Assembly (NCBI RefSeq): GCF_009649955.1 | Contig: NZ_CP045875.1 | Span: forward strand, 2,461,501 to 2,525,500 | From: Heliorestis convoluta | GTDB taxonomy: Bacteria > Bacillota > Desulfitobacteriia > Heliobacteriales > Heliobacteriaceae | Direction of reading: 5' to 3' | DNA: 64,000 nt | In this document: piece by piece, positions 52,891 to 62,124 of the stretch | Layout: every line of letters begins with the position of its first letter | Numbering within the stretch: the first letter of the stretch is position 1 | Program-made: the position numbers and the translations under genes | The notes under the pieces: model-generated | The model's input: only the letters and a program-made list of their open reading frames with translations | Database searches by the model: none | What the model was told of the DNA's origin: nothing

Positions 52891-54717
52891 ATGTCAACTG
52901 CAGGTGCGGACATGAAAGTCCAAGTCTTTGATTGGTTCAAAGACAAAGTACCCAGTAGTAGATCCGACATTATGCGCGCACATACCAACCATTTAGGTAT
53001 TGTCGCGGGTTTTGTATCTTTCTTCTTAGTTCACCATTTGAGTTGGGACAACAGTGAGGTTCTGTGGGCACCATCCACATTCTTTTATGCCCGTCTTTAT
53101 CAATTAGGTATGGATGCATCTCCTCTTAGTGGCGATGCTCTGATGGTTGCTCGTTTACACCTTCTTGCTGCTGTAATTCTCTGGGCCATTGGTCACTTCT
53201 ACAAGTTTGACAGAGAGCCACTAGAGAAAGTAACAATGGGTAAAGCACTCGTTGCTCAATTCCACTTCCTCGCACTTATTGCTACTCTATGGGGTATTCA
53301 GATGGCATTCATTGGCGGAGTCTTAAGAGACGTCGATGGTACTGTTATGGGTCCCACAGGTCTAGACTTTAATATGTTCGGGGATATAACCGCGGCTAAA
53401 ATGGCAGCGAACCACATCGCTATCGGTGCCGCCTTCTTCCTAGGTGGTATATTCCACCACTTTGCTGGCTTTAACAAAGGCTTCTTCCGCCACTTTGACC
53501 ACAAAGATGGTTGGGAAGCAGTCCTCGGCGTAAGCTTGCAAGTATTGGCGTTCCACTTTGCAACTGTTGTCTTTGCTATGATCATCTGGGACGACCCAGT
53601 TCTCGGATTCGGCTTCATGCAGCAGTATGCAATGTCTGAATACGCTTCAGAAACCATTCGTGAGCTTTCCACAGGAAACCCTGGCTACTTGATCAAGCAA
53701 GTTATTCTTGGTCACTTAGTATTTGGTGTTATGTTCCTCTGTGGTGGTACTTTCCACGCTGCACACTACCTCTTCAGAGCGACCAACGATCCAGAGTTGG
53801 CAGAGCAACTGAAAGGCTACAAGATGTACCAGTGGTGCTTCGATTATGAGTTCCAGAAGAAATTCTTGGCTCTCATTATGTTCGGTGCCTTCTTGCCCAT
53901 CCTTGTGTCTTACGGTATTGCAACGCACAACACCATTGCTGACATTCATGCGAACTCTACCATTGGTATGTTTGCAAACATGGATTACATCAGCTATGGT
54001 ACACCTCTCCATGATGCTATCTTTGGTTCTCAAGGTAACGTCAGTGACTTCATCGCTGCACACGCCATTGCCGGTGGTCTCCACTTTATGATGGTTCCAC
54101 TGTGGCGGATGGCCTTCTTCAGCAAAGTATCTCCTTGGACTCAAAAAGTGGGTATGAAAGCCAAGCGTGACGCTGAATTCCCTTGCTTAGGTCCTGCATA
54201 CGGCGGTACTTGCTCCATCTCCCTTGTTGACCAGTTCTATCTGGCTATCTTCTTCTCACTCCAAGTAATTGCACCAGCATGGTTCTACATTGATGGTGCA
54301 TGGATGGGCTCCTTCGTAGCAACTTCCAGTGACGTCTACAGAAACGTTCTGGCTGCTTACCAGGCTGACCCAACCAGCTACGCTCTCCACTCCGTATCTG
54401 CTCTGAGCAATGAAGGTTACTTCAGCTACATCATTTCTCAGACTGTACGCATGTTCCGTTACTATGATGGTCACATGATTCAAGCACTCTTAGGTGCACA
54501 CTTCATCTGGGCTTTCACATTCTCCATGCTCTTCCAATACCGCGGATCCCGCGACGAAGGTGCTATGGTCCTCAAGTGGGCTCACGAGAAGCTTGGCGTA
54601 GGCTTTGCTGGCAAAGTTTACAACCGTGCTCTTAGCTTGAAAGAAGGTAAAGCTATCGGTACATTCTTGTTCTTTAAGATGACCGTACTTTGCATGTGGA
54701 CCCTCGCAATGGTGTAG
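52891..54717 (+). CDS. pshA: Reaction-centre core polypeptide PshA
   Basis: The single subunit of the homodimeric type I reaction centre. It has 608 residues and about 11 membrane helices. The Fx-binding loop FPCLGPAYGGTC has Cys432 and Cys441, as in PSI (C-x8-C). His-rich helices supply chlorophyll ligands. ATG 52891 follows a perfect AAAGGAGG. Codon use differs from neighbours: C-ending codons such as TTC, CAC, AAC and GAC dominate, as expected for a very abundant protein. It ends at a strong terminator. Confidence 0.99.
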   Translation: MSTAGADMKVQVFDWFKDKVPSSRSDIMRAHTNHLGIVAGFVSFFLVHHLSWDNSEVLWAPSTFFYARLYQLGMDASPLSGDALMVARLHLLAAVILWAIGHFYKFDREPLEKVTMGKALVAQFHFLALIATLWGIQMAFIGGVLRDVDGTVMGPTGLDFNMFGDITAAKMAANHIAIGAAFFLGGIFHHFAGFNKGFFRHFDHKDGWEAVLGVSLQVLAFHFATVVFAMIIWDDPVLGFGFMQQYAMSEYASETIRELSTGNPGYLIKQVILGHLVFGVMFLCGGTFHAAHYLFRATNDPELAEQLKGYKMYQWCFDYEFQKKFLALIMFGAFLPILVSYGIATHNTIADIHANSTIGMFANMDYISYGTPLHDAIFGSQGNVSDFIAAHAIAGGLHFMMVPLWRMAFFSKVSPWTQKVGMKAKRDAEFPCLGPAYGGTCSISLVDQFYLAIFFSLQVIAPAWFYIDGAWMGSFVATSSDVYRNVLAAYQADPTSYALHSVSALSNEGYFSYIISQTVRMFRYYDGHMIQALLGAHFIWAFTFSMLFQYRGSRDEGAMVLKWAHEKLGVGFAGKVYNRALSLKEGKAIGTFLFFKMTVLCMWTLAMV

Positions 54718-54731
54718 ACCTTTCGACTCTC

Positions 54732-54763
54732 ACCCCTGCGCCCTAAGGGGCGCAGGGGTTTTT
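54732..54763 (+). terminator. GC-rich terminator after pshA
   Basis: ACCCCTGCGCCC (54732-54743) pairs with GGGCGCAGGGGT (54748-54759), loop TAAG, then TTTT. It separates pshA from the bch operon. Confidence 0.92.
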
Positions 54764-54930
54764 AAGCTCTTGGGCAGATTTTTTTCAAGCTTTTTCGATA
54801 ATATTGGACAAAAAACACGCGAGATTAGCCGAATTGTGTAACATATGGCTATGCTCAGCATAAAATCCATCATTTTTCTCCATCTCCATGGTGGATACTA
54901 TAAATGGAAGGATTTATGGAGGTGAAATCC
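54764..54930 (+). promoter_or_regulatory. Upstream region of the bchM operon
   Basis: This region holds ATTGTGTAAC (54833-54842), also found before the pet operon, and TATGCT-C-AGCATA (54850-54862), a perfect inverted repeat around one base. ACTATAAATGG just before the gene may be a -10, but no good -35 is visible. Confidence 0.5.
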
Positions 54931-55611
54931 GTGGCGAAAGAATTCAAACAATACGGCCAACAGCAGAGACGGATTAAGGAATATTTCGATGGAGAAGCCT
55001 TCGGCCGCTGGGCCGCCATCAGCACTGGTAAAGGCAATAATTTTGCGCAACGTAAACTAATCGAAGGAAGACAGGAAATACATGACTGTCTCATGGAATG
55101 GATCGAGCCTTTAGAAGGCAAGTCTGTTTTAGATGCTGGTTGTGGTGCTGGTTTTTTATCTGATCACTTTGCGCAACAAGGTGCCATTGTAAAGGGAATT
55201 GACATATCTACAAAAATGATTGCAATGGCAAAAGAAAGAGGTCAAAAGAACACATCATTTGAAGTTTGCGATCTCATGTCTGAAAAAGGCGAGTATGATA
55301 TACTCGTATCAATGGATGTACTTATCCACTATTCTTTAGATGATATGCCCCAATTGTTGTCCCATGTTCTGGGTCGGGCGAGGGAAAGAGCGTACATATC
55401 TTTTGCTCCATCAACAGCTTGGTTTCGTTTCTTAAAAGTAATAGGGGAAAAATTCTCAGGAAGTTCTAAGACAACAAGTGCCTATTTGCATCCTATCCAG
55501 GATATCGAAAGAATATTAAATGAACTTGGATATAAAATTACGCGAAAAAAATTAGTCTCCAACATCATTTACAATGCTGTTTTAGTGGAGATTTATCCAA
55601 GTAAAAACTAG
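54931..55611 (+). CDS. bchM: Mg-protoporphyrin IX O-methyltransferase
   Basis: BchM methylates the C13 propionate of Mg-protoporphyrin IX with SAM. The 226-residue protein has the SAM motif SVLDAGCGAGFLSDHFAQQG, VSMDVLIHY (motif IV) and the C-terminal SSKTTSAYLHPIQD region. The N-terminal VKEYFDGxxF-like motif (IKEYFDGEAFGRW) is typical of BchM/ChlM. GTG 54931 has GGAGG 8 bases upstream. First gene of the bchMELNBID run; 10 bases precede bchE. Confidence 0.95.
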   Translation: MAKEFKQYGQQQRRIKEYFDGEAFGRWAAISTGKGNNFAQRKLIEGRQEIHDCLMEWIEPLEGKSVLDAGCGAGFLSDHFAQQGAIVKGIDISTKMIAMAKERGQKNTSFEVCDLMSEKGEYDILVSMDVLIHYSLDDMPQLLSHVLGRARERAYISFAPSTAWFRFLKVIGEKFSGSSKTTSAYLHPIQDIERILNELGYKITRKKLVSNIIYNAVLVEIYPSKN

Positions 55612-55621
55612 GAGGCTTGCC

Positions 55622-57304
55622 ATGCGCATTCTACTTATTCAACCAAATTATCATTGTGGTGGCGCAGAGATTGCCGGTAACTGGCCCCCGAGCTGGGCTC
55701 CTTACATCGGTGGTACTCTCAAAAAAGCAGGGTATACCAACATAAAATTCATTGATGCCATGTGCGAAGATCTCCCCGATGATATCTTGGGTGAAATTAT
55801 ACGTCGAAATCAACCGGATGTTGTAATGGCCAGTGCTATTACTCCGATGATTTATAAAGCTCAAGATACTTTGAAAGTAGTCAAGGACATCAACCCCAAT
55901 ACCAAAACAATTTTAGGTGGTATTCACCCGACTTTTATGTATTCCCAGGTTCTCAATGAAGCACCCTGGATTGACTATATTGTTCGTGGTGAAGGCGAAG
56001 AAATCATTATTAACTTAATGGATGTTATTGCAGCTGGCAGTGATCTCAAGGACCGCAAAAATGTAAAAGGGATTGCTTACTTAGAAGACGGACAAGTCGT
56101 TGCTACACCAGCGCATCCTCCCATTGCTGATCTTGATACATTAACACCAGACTGGAGCATTCTTGACTGGGACAAATACATCTACATTCCCTTGAATACG
56201 CGAGTCGCTGTTCCTAACTTTGCAAGAGGATGTCCTTTTACTTGTCGTTTTTGCTCACAATGGAAGTTCTGGAGAACCTATCGTGTTCGAGATCCGAAGA
56301 AGTTTGTTGATGAAATAGAAATTCTAGTAAAAGAACATAAGATCGGATTTTTTATTCTAGCTGATGAAGAACCAACGATTAATCGTGATAAATTCGTAGC
56401 CATGTGTCAAGAAATGATTGATCGTAAAGTGAACGTACACTGGGGCATTAACACTCGAGTCACCGACATTTTACGAGATGCTCATTTACTACCTTTTTAC
56501 AGAAAAGCAGGATTGCTTCACGTTTCTTTAGGAACAGAGGCAGCAACTCAAATGAACTTAAACTTGTTCCGTAAAGAAACAACAATGGAAGAGAACAAAA
56601 GAGCCATTGATATGTTAAAAGCCAATGGCATGGTAGCAGAAGCACAGTTCATTATGGGTCTTGAAAATGAGACGCCACAAACGATTGAAGAAACATTTAA
56701 GCTTGCCTTACATTGGAACCCTGATATGGTGAACTGGAACATGTATACGCCCTGGCCCTTCTCTGAGATGTTTGAAGAGCTTGGAGATAAAGTCGAAGTT
56801 CGAGATTATTCTAAGTACAACTTCGTAACGCCCATTATGCAGCCCGATGATATGGATCGTGAAGAAGTCTTAAAAGGTGTCTTACGCAGCTATGCGCGTT
56901 TCTATATGCGTAAAAGCTTTTTAAGCTATCCCTTTATCAAAGATCCATTTAAGCGGAAGTACATGATGGGATGCTTAAAAGCGTTTATCAAAATGACTGC
57001 TAATAAGCGCTTCTATGATCTTGGTCGTGTTAAATACAAAGGTTTATCGGCTGATGTTGATCTAGGCTTTGATAAGTCAAAAATGTTAACAAAAGAAGAA
57101 ATCAAAGTTTTACGAGCCAATCGACAAGAAGTAGAAGCCGATGTTGACTTCAAAGGTACTGTTTCTGCTTGCGGAGCGCCACGGGACTTGCCTGATTATA
57201 AAGAAGAAATTGCAGCTTGTGGAGCACCACGGGATTTGCCAGAATACAAAGAAGGCGACAATGACAAAGACAATACTAATAGGAGAGGCATGATTAAAAT
57301 ATGA
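55622..57304 (+). CDS. bchE: Anaerobic Mg-protoporphyrin monomethyl ester cyclase BchE
   Basis: An oxygen-independent cyclase that closes ring E, using radical SAM chemistry with cobalamin. The 560-residue protein has a B12-binding-like N terminus ([22 protein letters not shown]) and a radical SAM centre CPFTCRFC (Cys204, 208, 211). The C terminus is unusual: a 16-residue unit with ACGAPRDLP is repeated (see below). ATG 55622 follows ACTAGGAGG. Its stop overlaps the bchL start (ATGA). Confidence 0.97.
   Translation: MRILLIQPNYHCGGAEIAGNWPPSWAPYIGGTLKKAGYTNIKFIDAMCEDLPDDILGEIIRRNQPDVVMASAITPMIYKAQDTLKVVKDINPNTKTILGGIHPTFMYSQVLNEAPWIDYIVRGEGEEIIINLMDVIAAGSDLKDRKNVKGIAYLEDGQVVATPAHPPIADLDTLTPDWSILDWDKYIYIPLNTRVAVPNFARGCPFTCRFCSQWKFWRTYRVRDPKKFVDEIEILVKEHKIGFFILADEEPTINRDKFVAMCQEMIDRKVNVHWGINTRVTDILRDAHLLPFYRKAGLLHVSLGTEAATQMNLNLFRKETTMEENKRAIDMLKANGMVAEAQFIMGLENETPQTIEETFKLALHWNPDMVNWNMYTPWPFSEMFEELGDKVEVRDYSKYNFVTPIMQPDDMDREEVLKGVLRSYARFYMRKSFLSYPFIKDPFKRKYMMGCLKAFIKMTANKRFYDLGRVKYKGLSADVDLGFDKSKMLTKEEIKVLRANRQEVEADVDFKGTVSACGAPRDLPDYKEEIAACGAPRDLPEYKEGDNDKDNTNRRGMIKI
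57167..57256 (+). repeat. 48-base tandem repeat in bchE
   Basis: Two copies start at 57167 and 57215 (period 48 bases, second copy partial). Each encodes ACGAPRDLP followed by D/E-YKE. Synonymous differences (such as TGC/TGT and GCG/GCA) between the copies suggest the duplication is not very recent. Confidence 0.8.
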
Positions 57305-58053
57305 TCATTGCCAATTATGGTAAAGGCGGCGTCGGAAAATCAACAACAACATCCAACCTGGCTGTAGCTATGGCCAGGTTGGGTAAAAAAGTACTACAAA
57401 TTGGTTGTGATCCGAAAAGTGACTCAACCTTTACAATTGCAGGTCGCATGATTCCGACGGTCGTAGAAATCTTAGATAAACACAATTATCATTATGAATC
57501 GATTGAACCGGAGGATCTTGTTTTCCCTGGTTATGCCGGTGTTCATGTCGTTGAAACAGGCGGTCCTCCTGCTGGAAGCGGTTGTGGAGGTTACGTCGTT
57601 GGCGAAACAGTAAAGTTACTAGAAACTCTTAATTTACTTAATAAATATGACGTTATCTTTTTCGATGTACTGGGCGATGTTGTCTGTGGTGGCTTCGCAG
57701 CGCCCCTTCAGTATGCTGATCTTGCTTGTGTTGTTTCATCGAACGACTTTGATGCTCTTTTTGCAGCCAACCGTATTTGTGACAGTGTCGTAGAGAAGAA
57801 CATGTCTGGTTATAACGTCAAGCTTGCTGGCGTCATTGGCAATCGCTGTGACCAGCAAGATTTGCTACAAACTTTTTGTAAACATACAGGTGCGCCACTT
57901 ATCGGTGTTGTTCCAAGAGCAGAAGATGTTCGAAAGTCACGGGTAAAAGGATATACCCTCTTTGAATTAGAGGAGATGGGGGAACCGGTAGAAGAACTAA
58001 CGGCAGAATTCCTAAAAATGGCCCAATATCTGCTCAATGATCCTCCGGCGTAA
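57301..58053 (+). CDS. bchL: Protochlorophyllide reductase ATPase BchL
   Basis: A NifH-like iron protein, homodimeric, that donates electrons to BchNB in the dark-operative reductase. Its 250 residues include [15 protein letters not shown] (P-loop), and the cluster ligands Cys95 (GSGCGG) and Cys129 (VVCGGFAAP). ATG 57301 overlaps the bchE stop by four bases. It lacks the N-terminal extension of proteobacterial BchL. Confidence 0.97.
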   Translation: MIIANYGKGGVGKSTTTSNLAVAMARLGKKVLQIGCDPKSDSTFTIAGRMIPTVVEILDKHNYHYESIEPEDLVFPGYAGVHVVETGGPPAGSGCGGYVVGETVKLLETLNLLNKYDVIFFDVLGDVVCGGFAAPLQYADLACVVSSNDFDALFAANRICDSVVEKNMSGYNVKLAGVIGNRCDQQDLLQTFCKHTGAPLIGVVPRAEDVRKSRVKGYTLFELEEMGEPVEELTAEFLKMAQYLLNDPPA

Positions 58054-58111
58054 TTCCCAATGTGGTTGGAACTCGGGAGATGTTCGAAATTTTCCGAGGG
58101 GAGGACGGTCC

Positions 58112-59425
58112 GTGGAAGGAATCCAGCGCGAAAGCGGGTGCCTAAATACCTTTTGCCCCATCGCTAGTGTTGCCTGGTTACACCGAAAGATTAAAGATTC
58201 GTTTTTTCTCATAGTTGGTACTCATACTTGTGCTCACTTCATTCAAACAGCTCTTGATGTTATGGTTTATGCCCATTCTCGATTTGGCTTTGCTGTACTT
58301 GAAGAGTCCGATCTGGTAGCCCCCTCTTTGACCAAAGAGTTAGAATCTGTCGTTGATCAAGTTGTTGCAGAATGGAACCCCAAAGTTATTTTTGTAATGA
58401 CAACTTGTAGTGTCGATATCTTAAAAATGGATCTGGATGTCTCTTGTAAAGAGCTGTCTAAAAAGCTGGAATTCCCCGTACTACCCACACCGGCTTCTGG
58501 CATCGATGGCATTTTTACACAAGGAGAAGACAAAGTCTTAAAGGCTTTACTTCCTTTTTGCCCTAAAGAAGAACAAGAAACAAAAAAACAACAAACGGAA
58601 GAGCGAAAAAGCAAATGGTTTTTCTTTAATAAAGAAGAAGAAAGTAAGTCCGAAAAACCAAAAAAAGCGAATCTTTTGCTCCTTGGAGCTGTCACTGACG
58701 GAACGGCGCAACAGCTACAGTGGGAGCTAAAACGCTTGGGAATAGAAAATGTTGACGTATTTCCCGAAAGTGATCTAACGAAAATGCCTGTAATCAACGA
58801 ACATACGGTCATTGCTCCTTTACAACCTTACCTAAATGATACGTTAGCTACGATTCGACGTGAACGAGGAGCGACCGTTTTATCAACTTTATATCCTATC
58901 GGACCAGACGGAACGGCGCAGTTTTTACAGGATATTTGCAATCACTTCAATGTAGACGCTACAGCCGTTAAAGAGAGAGAAGAACAGACTTGGCAAGAGT
59001 TAGAGTCACAAAGAGCGATGATTCGTGGCAAAAAAGTTATGTTCCTCGGTGATAACTTGCTAGAGCTTCCTTTAGCCCGTTTTCTTATAGCTTGTGGTGC
59101 AGAAGTTGTTGAAGTTGGAACGCCTTATATTCACAACAAAGATATGAAAGCAGAGCTCGAGAGACTCTCTGAAAGCAAAGTATCTATTGTAGAAAGTCCT
59201 GACTTTCACCGTCAACTAAAGCGTATCAAAGAATACGATCCTGATCTCATTATTACGGGATTGGCTTTATGCAATCCCCTTGAAGCAATGGGCTATCGTA
59301 CAGCTTGGTCTATTGAGTTTACCTTTTCTCAAATACACGGATTTGTAAATTCAATTGACTTAATTAAGATGTTTACCAAGCCATTGAGGAAATGGCAGAC
59401 GTTGCAGGAGCATGGATGGAATTGA
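58112..59425 (+). CDS. bchN: Protochlorophyllide reductase subunit BchN
   Basis: NifD-like subunit forming the active site with BchB. From GTG 58112 (SD GGGAGG 8 bases upstream) the protein has 437 residues. Likely 4Fe-4S ligands are Cys15, Cys40 and Cys99, with nearly the spacing of the Rhodobacter enzyme. Residues about 150-188 form a Lys/Glu/Gln-rich insertion that is probably a disordered loop. The frame is open back to 58037 inside bchL, but without SD support. Confidence 0.95.
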   Translation: MEGIQRESGCLNTFCPIASVAWLHRKIKDSFFLIVGTHTCAHFIQTALDVMVYAHSRFGFAVLEESDLVAPSLTKELESVVDQVVAEWNPKVIFVMTTCSVDILKMDLDVSCKELSKKLEFPVLPTPASGIDGIFTQGEDKVLKALLPFCPKEEQETKKQQTEERKSKWFFFNKEEESKSEKPKKANLLLLGAVTDGTAQQLQWELKRLGIENVDVFPESDLTKMPVINEHTVIAPLQPYLNDTLATIRRERGATVLSTLYPIGPDGTAQFLQDICNHFNVDATAVKEREEQTWQELESQRAMIRGKKVMFLGDNLLELPLARFLIACGAEVVEVGTPYIHNKDMKAELERLSESKVSIVESPDFHRQLKRIKEYDPDLIITGLALCNPLEAMGYRTAWSIEFTFSQIHGFVNSIDLIKMFTKPLRKWQTLQEHGWN

Positions 59426-59460
59426 CAAGAAATTAAATGGAACCCCAGGGGTGAATGGTA

Positions 59461-60984
59461 TTGAAATTAGCCTACTGGATGTATGAAGGTACAGCCTTGT
59501 CGGGCATTGCTCGCGTTACTGGTAGCATGAAAAAGATACATACGGTGATTCATGGTCCCCAGGGAGACAGCTATATCAGTGTTATGTTTTCCATGCTGGA
59601 AAGATTTCATGAACTGCCACCTTTTACACTATCGGCCATTGGTCGAAGAGAGATGGCCAAAGGCTCACGAGCTAGATTGGTAGAAACAGTGCTGCGAGTT
59701 GATCAAGAGCATCAACCAGATGTTATTGTGATAACACCGACTTGCTCTTCCACACTTCTTCAAGAGGACTTACAAGCTGTTGCTCATACCCTGCAAGCTC
59801 GAACAAAAGCTACGTTACTTGTACCAAAAGTAAACGCTTTTCGAGACTTAGAGCATTATGCGATGGACCAGTTTCTTACACAAATGGTCAGCACCTTTGC
59901 AGAAGAGAGAAGTAAGACCGAAAGGTTCTCTGTCAATATTATAGGACCTTCTTATTTAGGTTTTCAGCAACTTCATGACCTAGAAGAAATCAAAAAAACC
60001 TTCGATTTACTTGGAATTGATGTGAACCTTGTAATCCCCTATGGTGCTTCTGTTGCTGACCTTCGCAATGTAACAAAAGCTCACTTGAATGTGTCTCTAT
60101 ACGGGGAATATGGCTCAGGGCTTTGTAAGTATCTTCAAGAACACTTTGGAATGGAATACCTGTCTATAACACCTTTAGGTATTCGAATGACAGGACGATT
60201 TCTAGAGGAAATTGGAGAAAAGGCTGCCATTGATGTAAAGCCTTATATTCGTCAACAAGTAAGCCCAGCTTCTCTCATCTCCCGTTGTGTCAAGTCTGTT
60301 GATGCCCTTTCTTCTCTTTATGGCAAAAGGGCCGTTGTTTTTGGTGACTATAGTCATGCTGTTGGGGTTACCTATTTGTTACGAGAAATTGGACTCAAAG
60401 TTGAGTGGGCTGGAACGTACATGACCTCAATGGAAAAGCAATTTCAAGCAGAGCTAGAAGGCTTGACGGAGGAAGTTTTTGTTTGTGACGACTTCCAAAA
60501 AATCAGCAACAAGATCAAAGAAACGCAGCCAGATATTGTCTTTGGTACGCAGATGGAAAGACACAGCTCAGCACGTCATGATTTGCCTTGTGTCGTGATC
60601 AGCAGTCCTGCTCATATTCTTAACTTCCCTCTCTATTCAGCGCCTATTTTAGGATATGGTGGTATGGCACGAATTCTCGATACGATCAACGGCACCATCA
60701 AATTAGGATTAGAAGAGCATCTTGTCAATATGTTTGGTGAAGACAATAAAGAGGCGGAAGAGACTTCTGCATTGCAAACAGCAAGCGCTGCGCAGGCGAA
60801 TGTTCAAAGCCTACAAGGCGGCGAACTGCCATGGACACCTGAAGCTATGAATACATTAAAGCAAATTCCCTTTTTCGTTAGAGGAAAAGTTCAGCGGAAT
60901 ACAGAAACCTATGCAAGAGAAAAAGGACATAAAGAGGTTACGCTAGAAGTGATTTATGCAGCCAAAGCCTACTTTGAAAAGTAG
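59461..60984 (+). CDS. bchB: Protochlorophyllide reductase subunit BchB
   Basis: The NifK-like subunit. From TTG 59461 it has 507 residues, and the aspartate cluster ligand falls at exactly Asp36 (HGPQGDSY), its position in the known structure. This supports TTG over ATG 59455. A C-terminal light-independent reductase domain follows ([23 protein letters not shown]). It sits between bchN and bchI. Confidence 0.96.
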   Translation: MKLAYWMYEGTALSGIARVTGSMKKIHTVIHGPQGDSYISVMFSMLERFHELPPFTLSAIGRREMAKGSRARLVETVLRVDQEHQPDVIVITPTCSSTLLQEDLQAVAHTLQARTKATLLVPKVNAFRDLEHYAMDQFLTQMVSTFAEERSKTERFSVNIIGPSYLGFQQLHDLEEIKKTFDLLGIDVNLVIPYGASVADLRNVTKAHLNVSLYGEYGSGLCKYLQEHFGMEYLSITPLGIRMTGRFLEEIGEKAAIDVKPYIRQQVSPASLISRCVKSVDALSSLYGKRAVVFGDYSHAVGVTYLLREIGLKVEWAGTYMTSMEKQFQAELEGLTEEVFVCDDFQKISNKIKETQPDIVFGTQMERHSSARHDLPCVVISSPAHILNFPLYSAPILGYGGMARILDTINGTIKLGLEEHLVNMFGEDNKEAEETSALQTASAAQANVQSLQGGELPWTPEAMNTLKQIPFFVRGKVQRNTETYAREKGHKEVTLEVIYAAKAYFEK

Positions 60985-61029
60985 TGCATTGGCTGCAACG
61001 GTTATCGCTAAGGGGAGGAAAAATACGCA

Positions 61030-62124
61030 ATGATACTAGCGGCTACTGAACATAACAACAGGCAGCAATCAAGAGCGGTAAAATCGCCAACCTATCCCTT
61101 TACAGCCATCATCGGACAAGAAGAGATGAAGTTGGCTTTGATTTTAAATGTTATCGATCCTCGGATTGGTGGCGTTATGATTATGGGCGATCGAGGTACA
61201 GGAAAATCAACAACAGTCCGTGCTTTAGCAGAATTGTTGCCAGAAGTTCCTATGGTCTCCGATTGCCCTTTCGGTTGTCATCCACAAAGAAAAAATGAGA
61301 TGTGCTCTAGCTGCCGTGAACGCTTTGCTGTTGAAGGAGAGCTCCCAACAGTCTATCGAGAGACGAAAGTGATTGATCTGCCTCTCGGTGCAACGGAAGA
61401 TCGTGTTTGCGGAACCATTGATATTCAAAAAGCACTTTCAGAAGGTGTAAAAGCTTTTGAGCCCGGACTCTTGGCCCAAGCCAACCGAGGCTTTCTCTAC
61501 GTTGACGAAGTAAACTTATTAGATGACCATCTTGTAGATGTTCTTCTCGATTGTGCTGCTTCTGGTGTTAACGTGGTAGAACGAGAAGGCATTAGTGTGC
61601 GTCACCCTGCACGCTTTGTCTTAGTCGGATCTGGCAATCCAGAAGAAGGGGAATTGCGACCACAACTTCTTGATCGTTTTGGTTTACATGCACAGATTCG
61701 AACACTACGTGACGCTTCCAAACGAGTGGCTATTATTCGAAGCCGTAGTGACTTTGACCAAGATCCAGATGCTTTTTCTGCAAAGTATCTGGAATCACAA
61801 AAAGAGTTGCAGAATAAGATTGTCCATGCCCAGGAATTGCTTTCCGATGTCTTTATTAGTGATGATCTACTCGAAAAAATCGCACAACTATGCATTGATT
61901 TAGAGATTGATGGGCACCGAGGTGAACTGGTTCTATCAAGAGCTGCCAAAGCTTTAGCAGCCTTTGAAGGTAGAACGGAAGTGCAAGATGAAGATGTACA
62001 ACGCATTGCAGTCATGGGGTTACGACATCGTTTGCGGAAAGATCCTTTAGCAACGATGGACAATGGCAGACGGGTTCAGGAAAAAGTGGCAGAAATATTT
62101 GGAGTTGAGAAGGCGGGAGCATGA
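61030..62124 (+). CDS. bchI: Mg-chelatase ATPase subunit BchI
   Basis: AAA+ subunit of the enzyme that inserts Mg into protoporphyrin IX. It has 364 residues with Walker A GDRGTGKS (53-60), a CPFGCHPQ...CSSC insertion, Walker [10 protein letters not shown] and the sensor-like [19 protein letters not shown]. It forms hexamers that work with BchD and BchH. ATG 61030 follows GGGGAGG. It overlaps bchD by ATGA. Confidence 0.97.
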   Translation: MILAATEHNNRQQSRAVKSPTYPFTAIIGQEEMKLALILNVIDPRIGGVMIMGDRGTGKSTTVRALAELLPEVPMVSDCPFGCHPQRKNEMCSSCRERFAVEGELPTVYRETKVIDLPLGATEDRVCGTIDIQKALSEGVKAFEPGLLAQANRGFLYVDEVNLLDDHLVDVLLDCAASGVNVVEREGISVRHPARFVLVGSGNPEEGELRPQLLDRFGLHAQIRTLRDASKRVAIIRSRSDFDQDPDAFSAKYLESQKELQNKIVHAQELLSDVFISDDLLEKIAQLCIDLEIDGHRGELVLSRAAKALAAFEGRTEVQDEDVQRIAVMGLRHRLRKDPLATMDNGRRVQEKVAEIFGVEKAGA

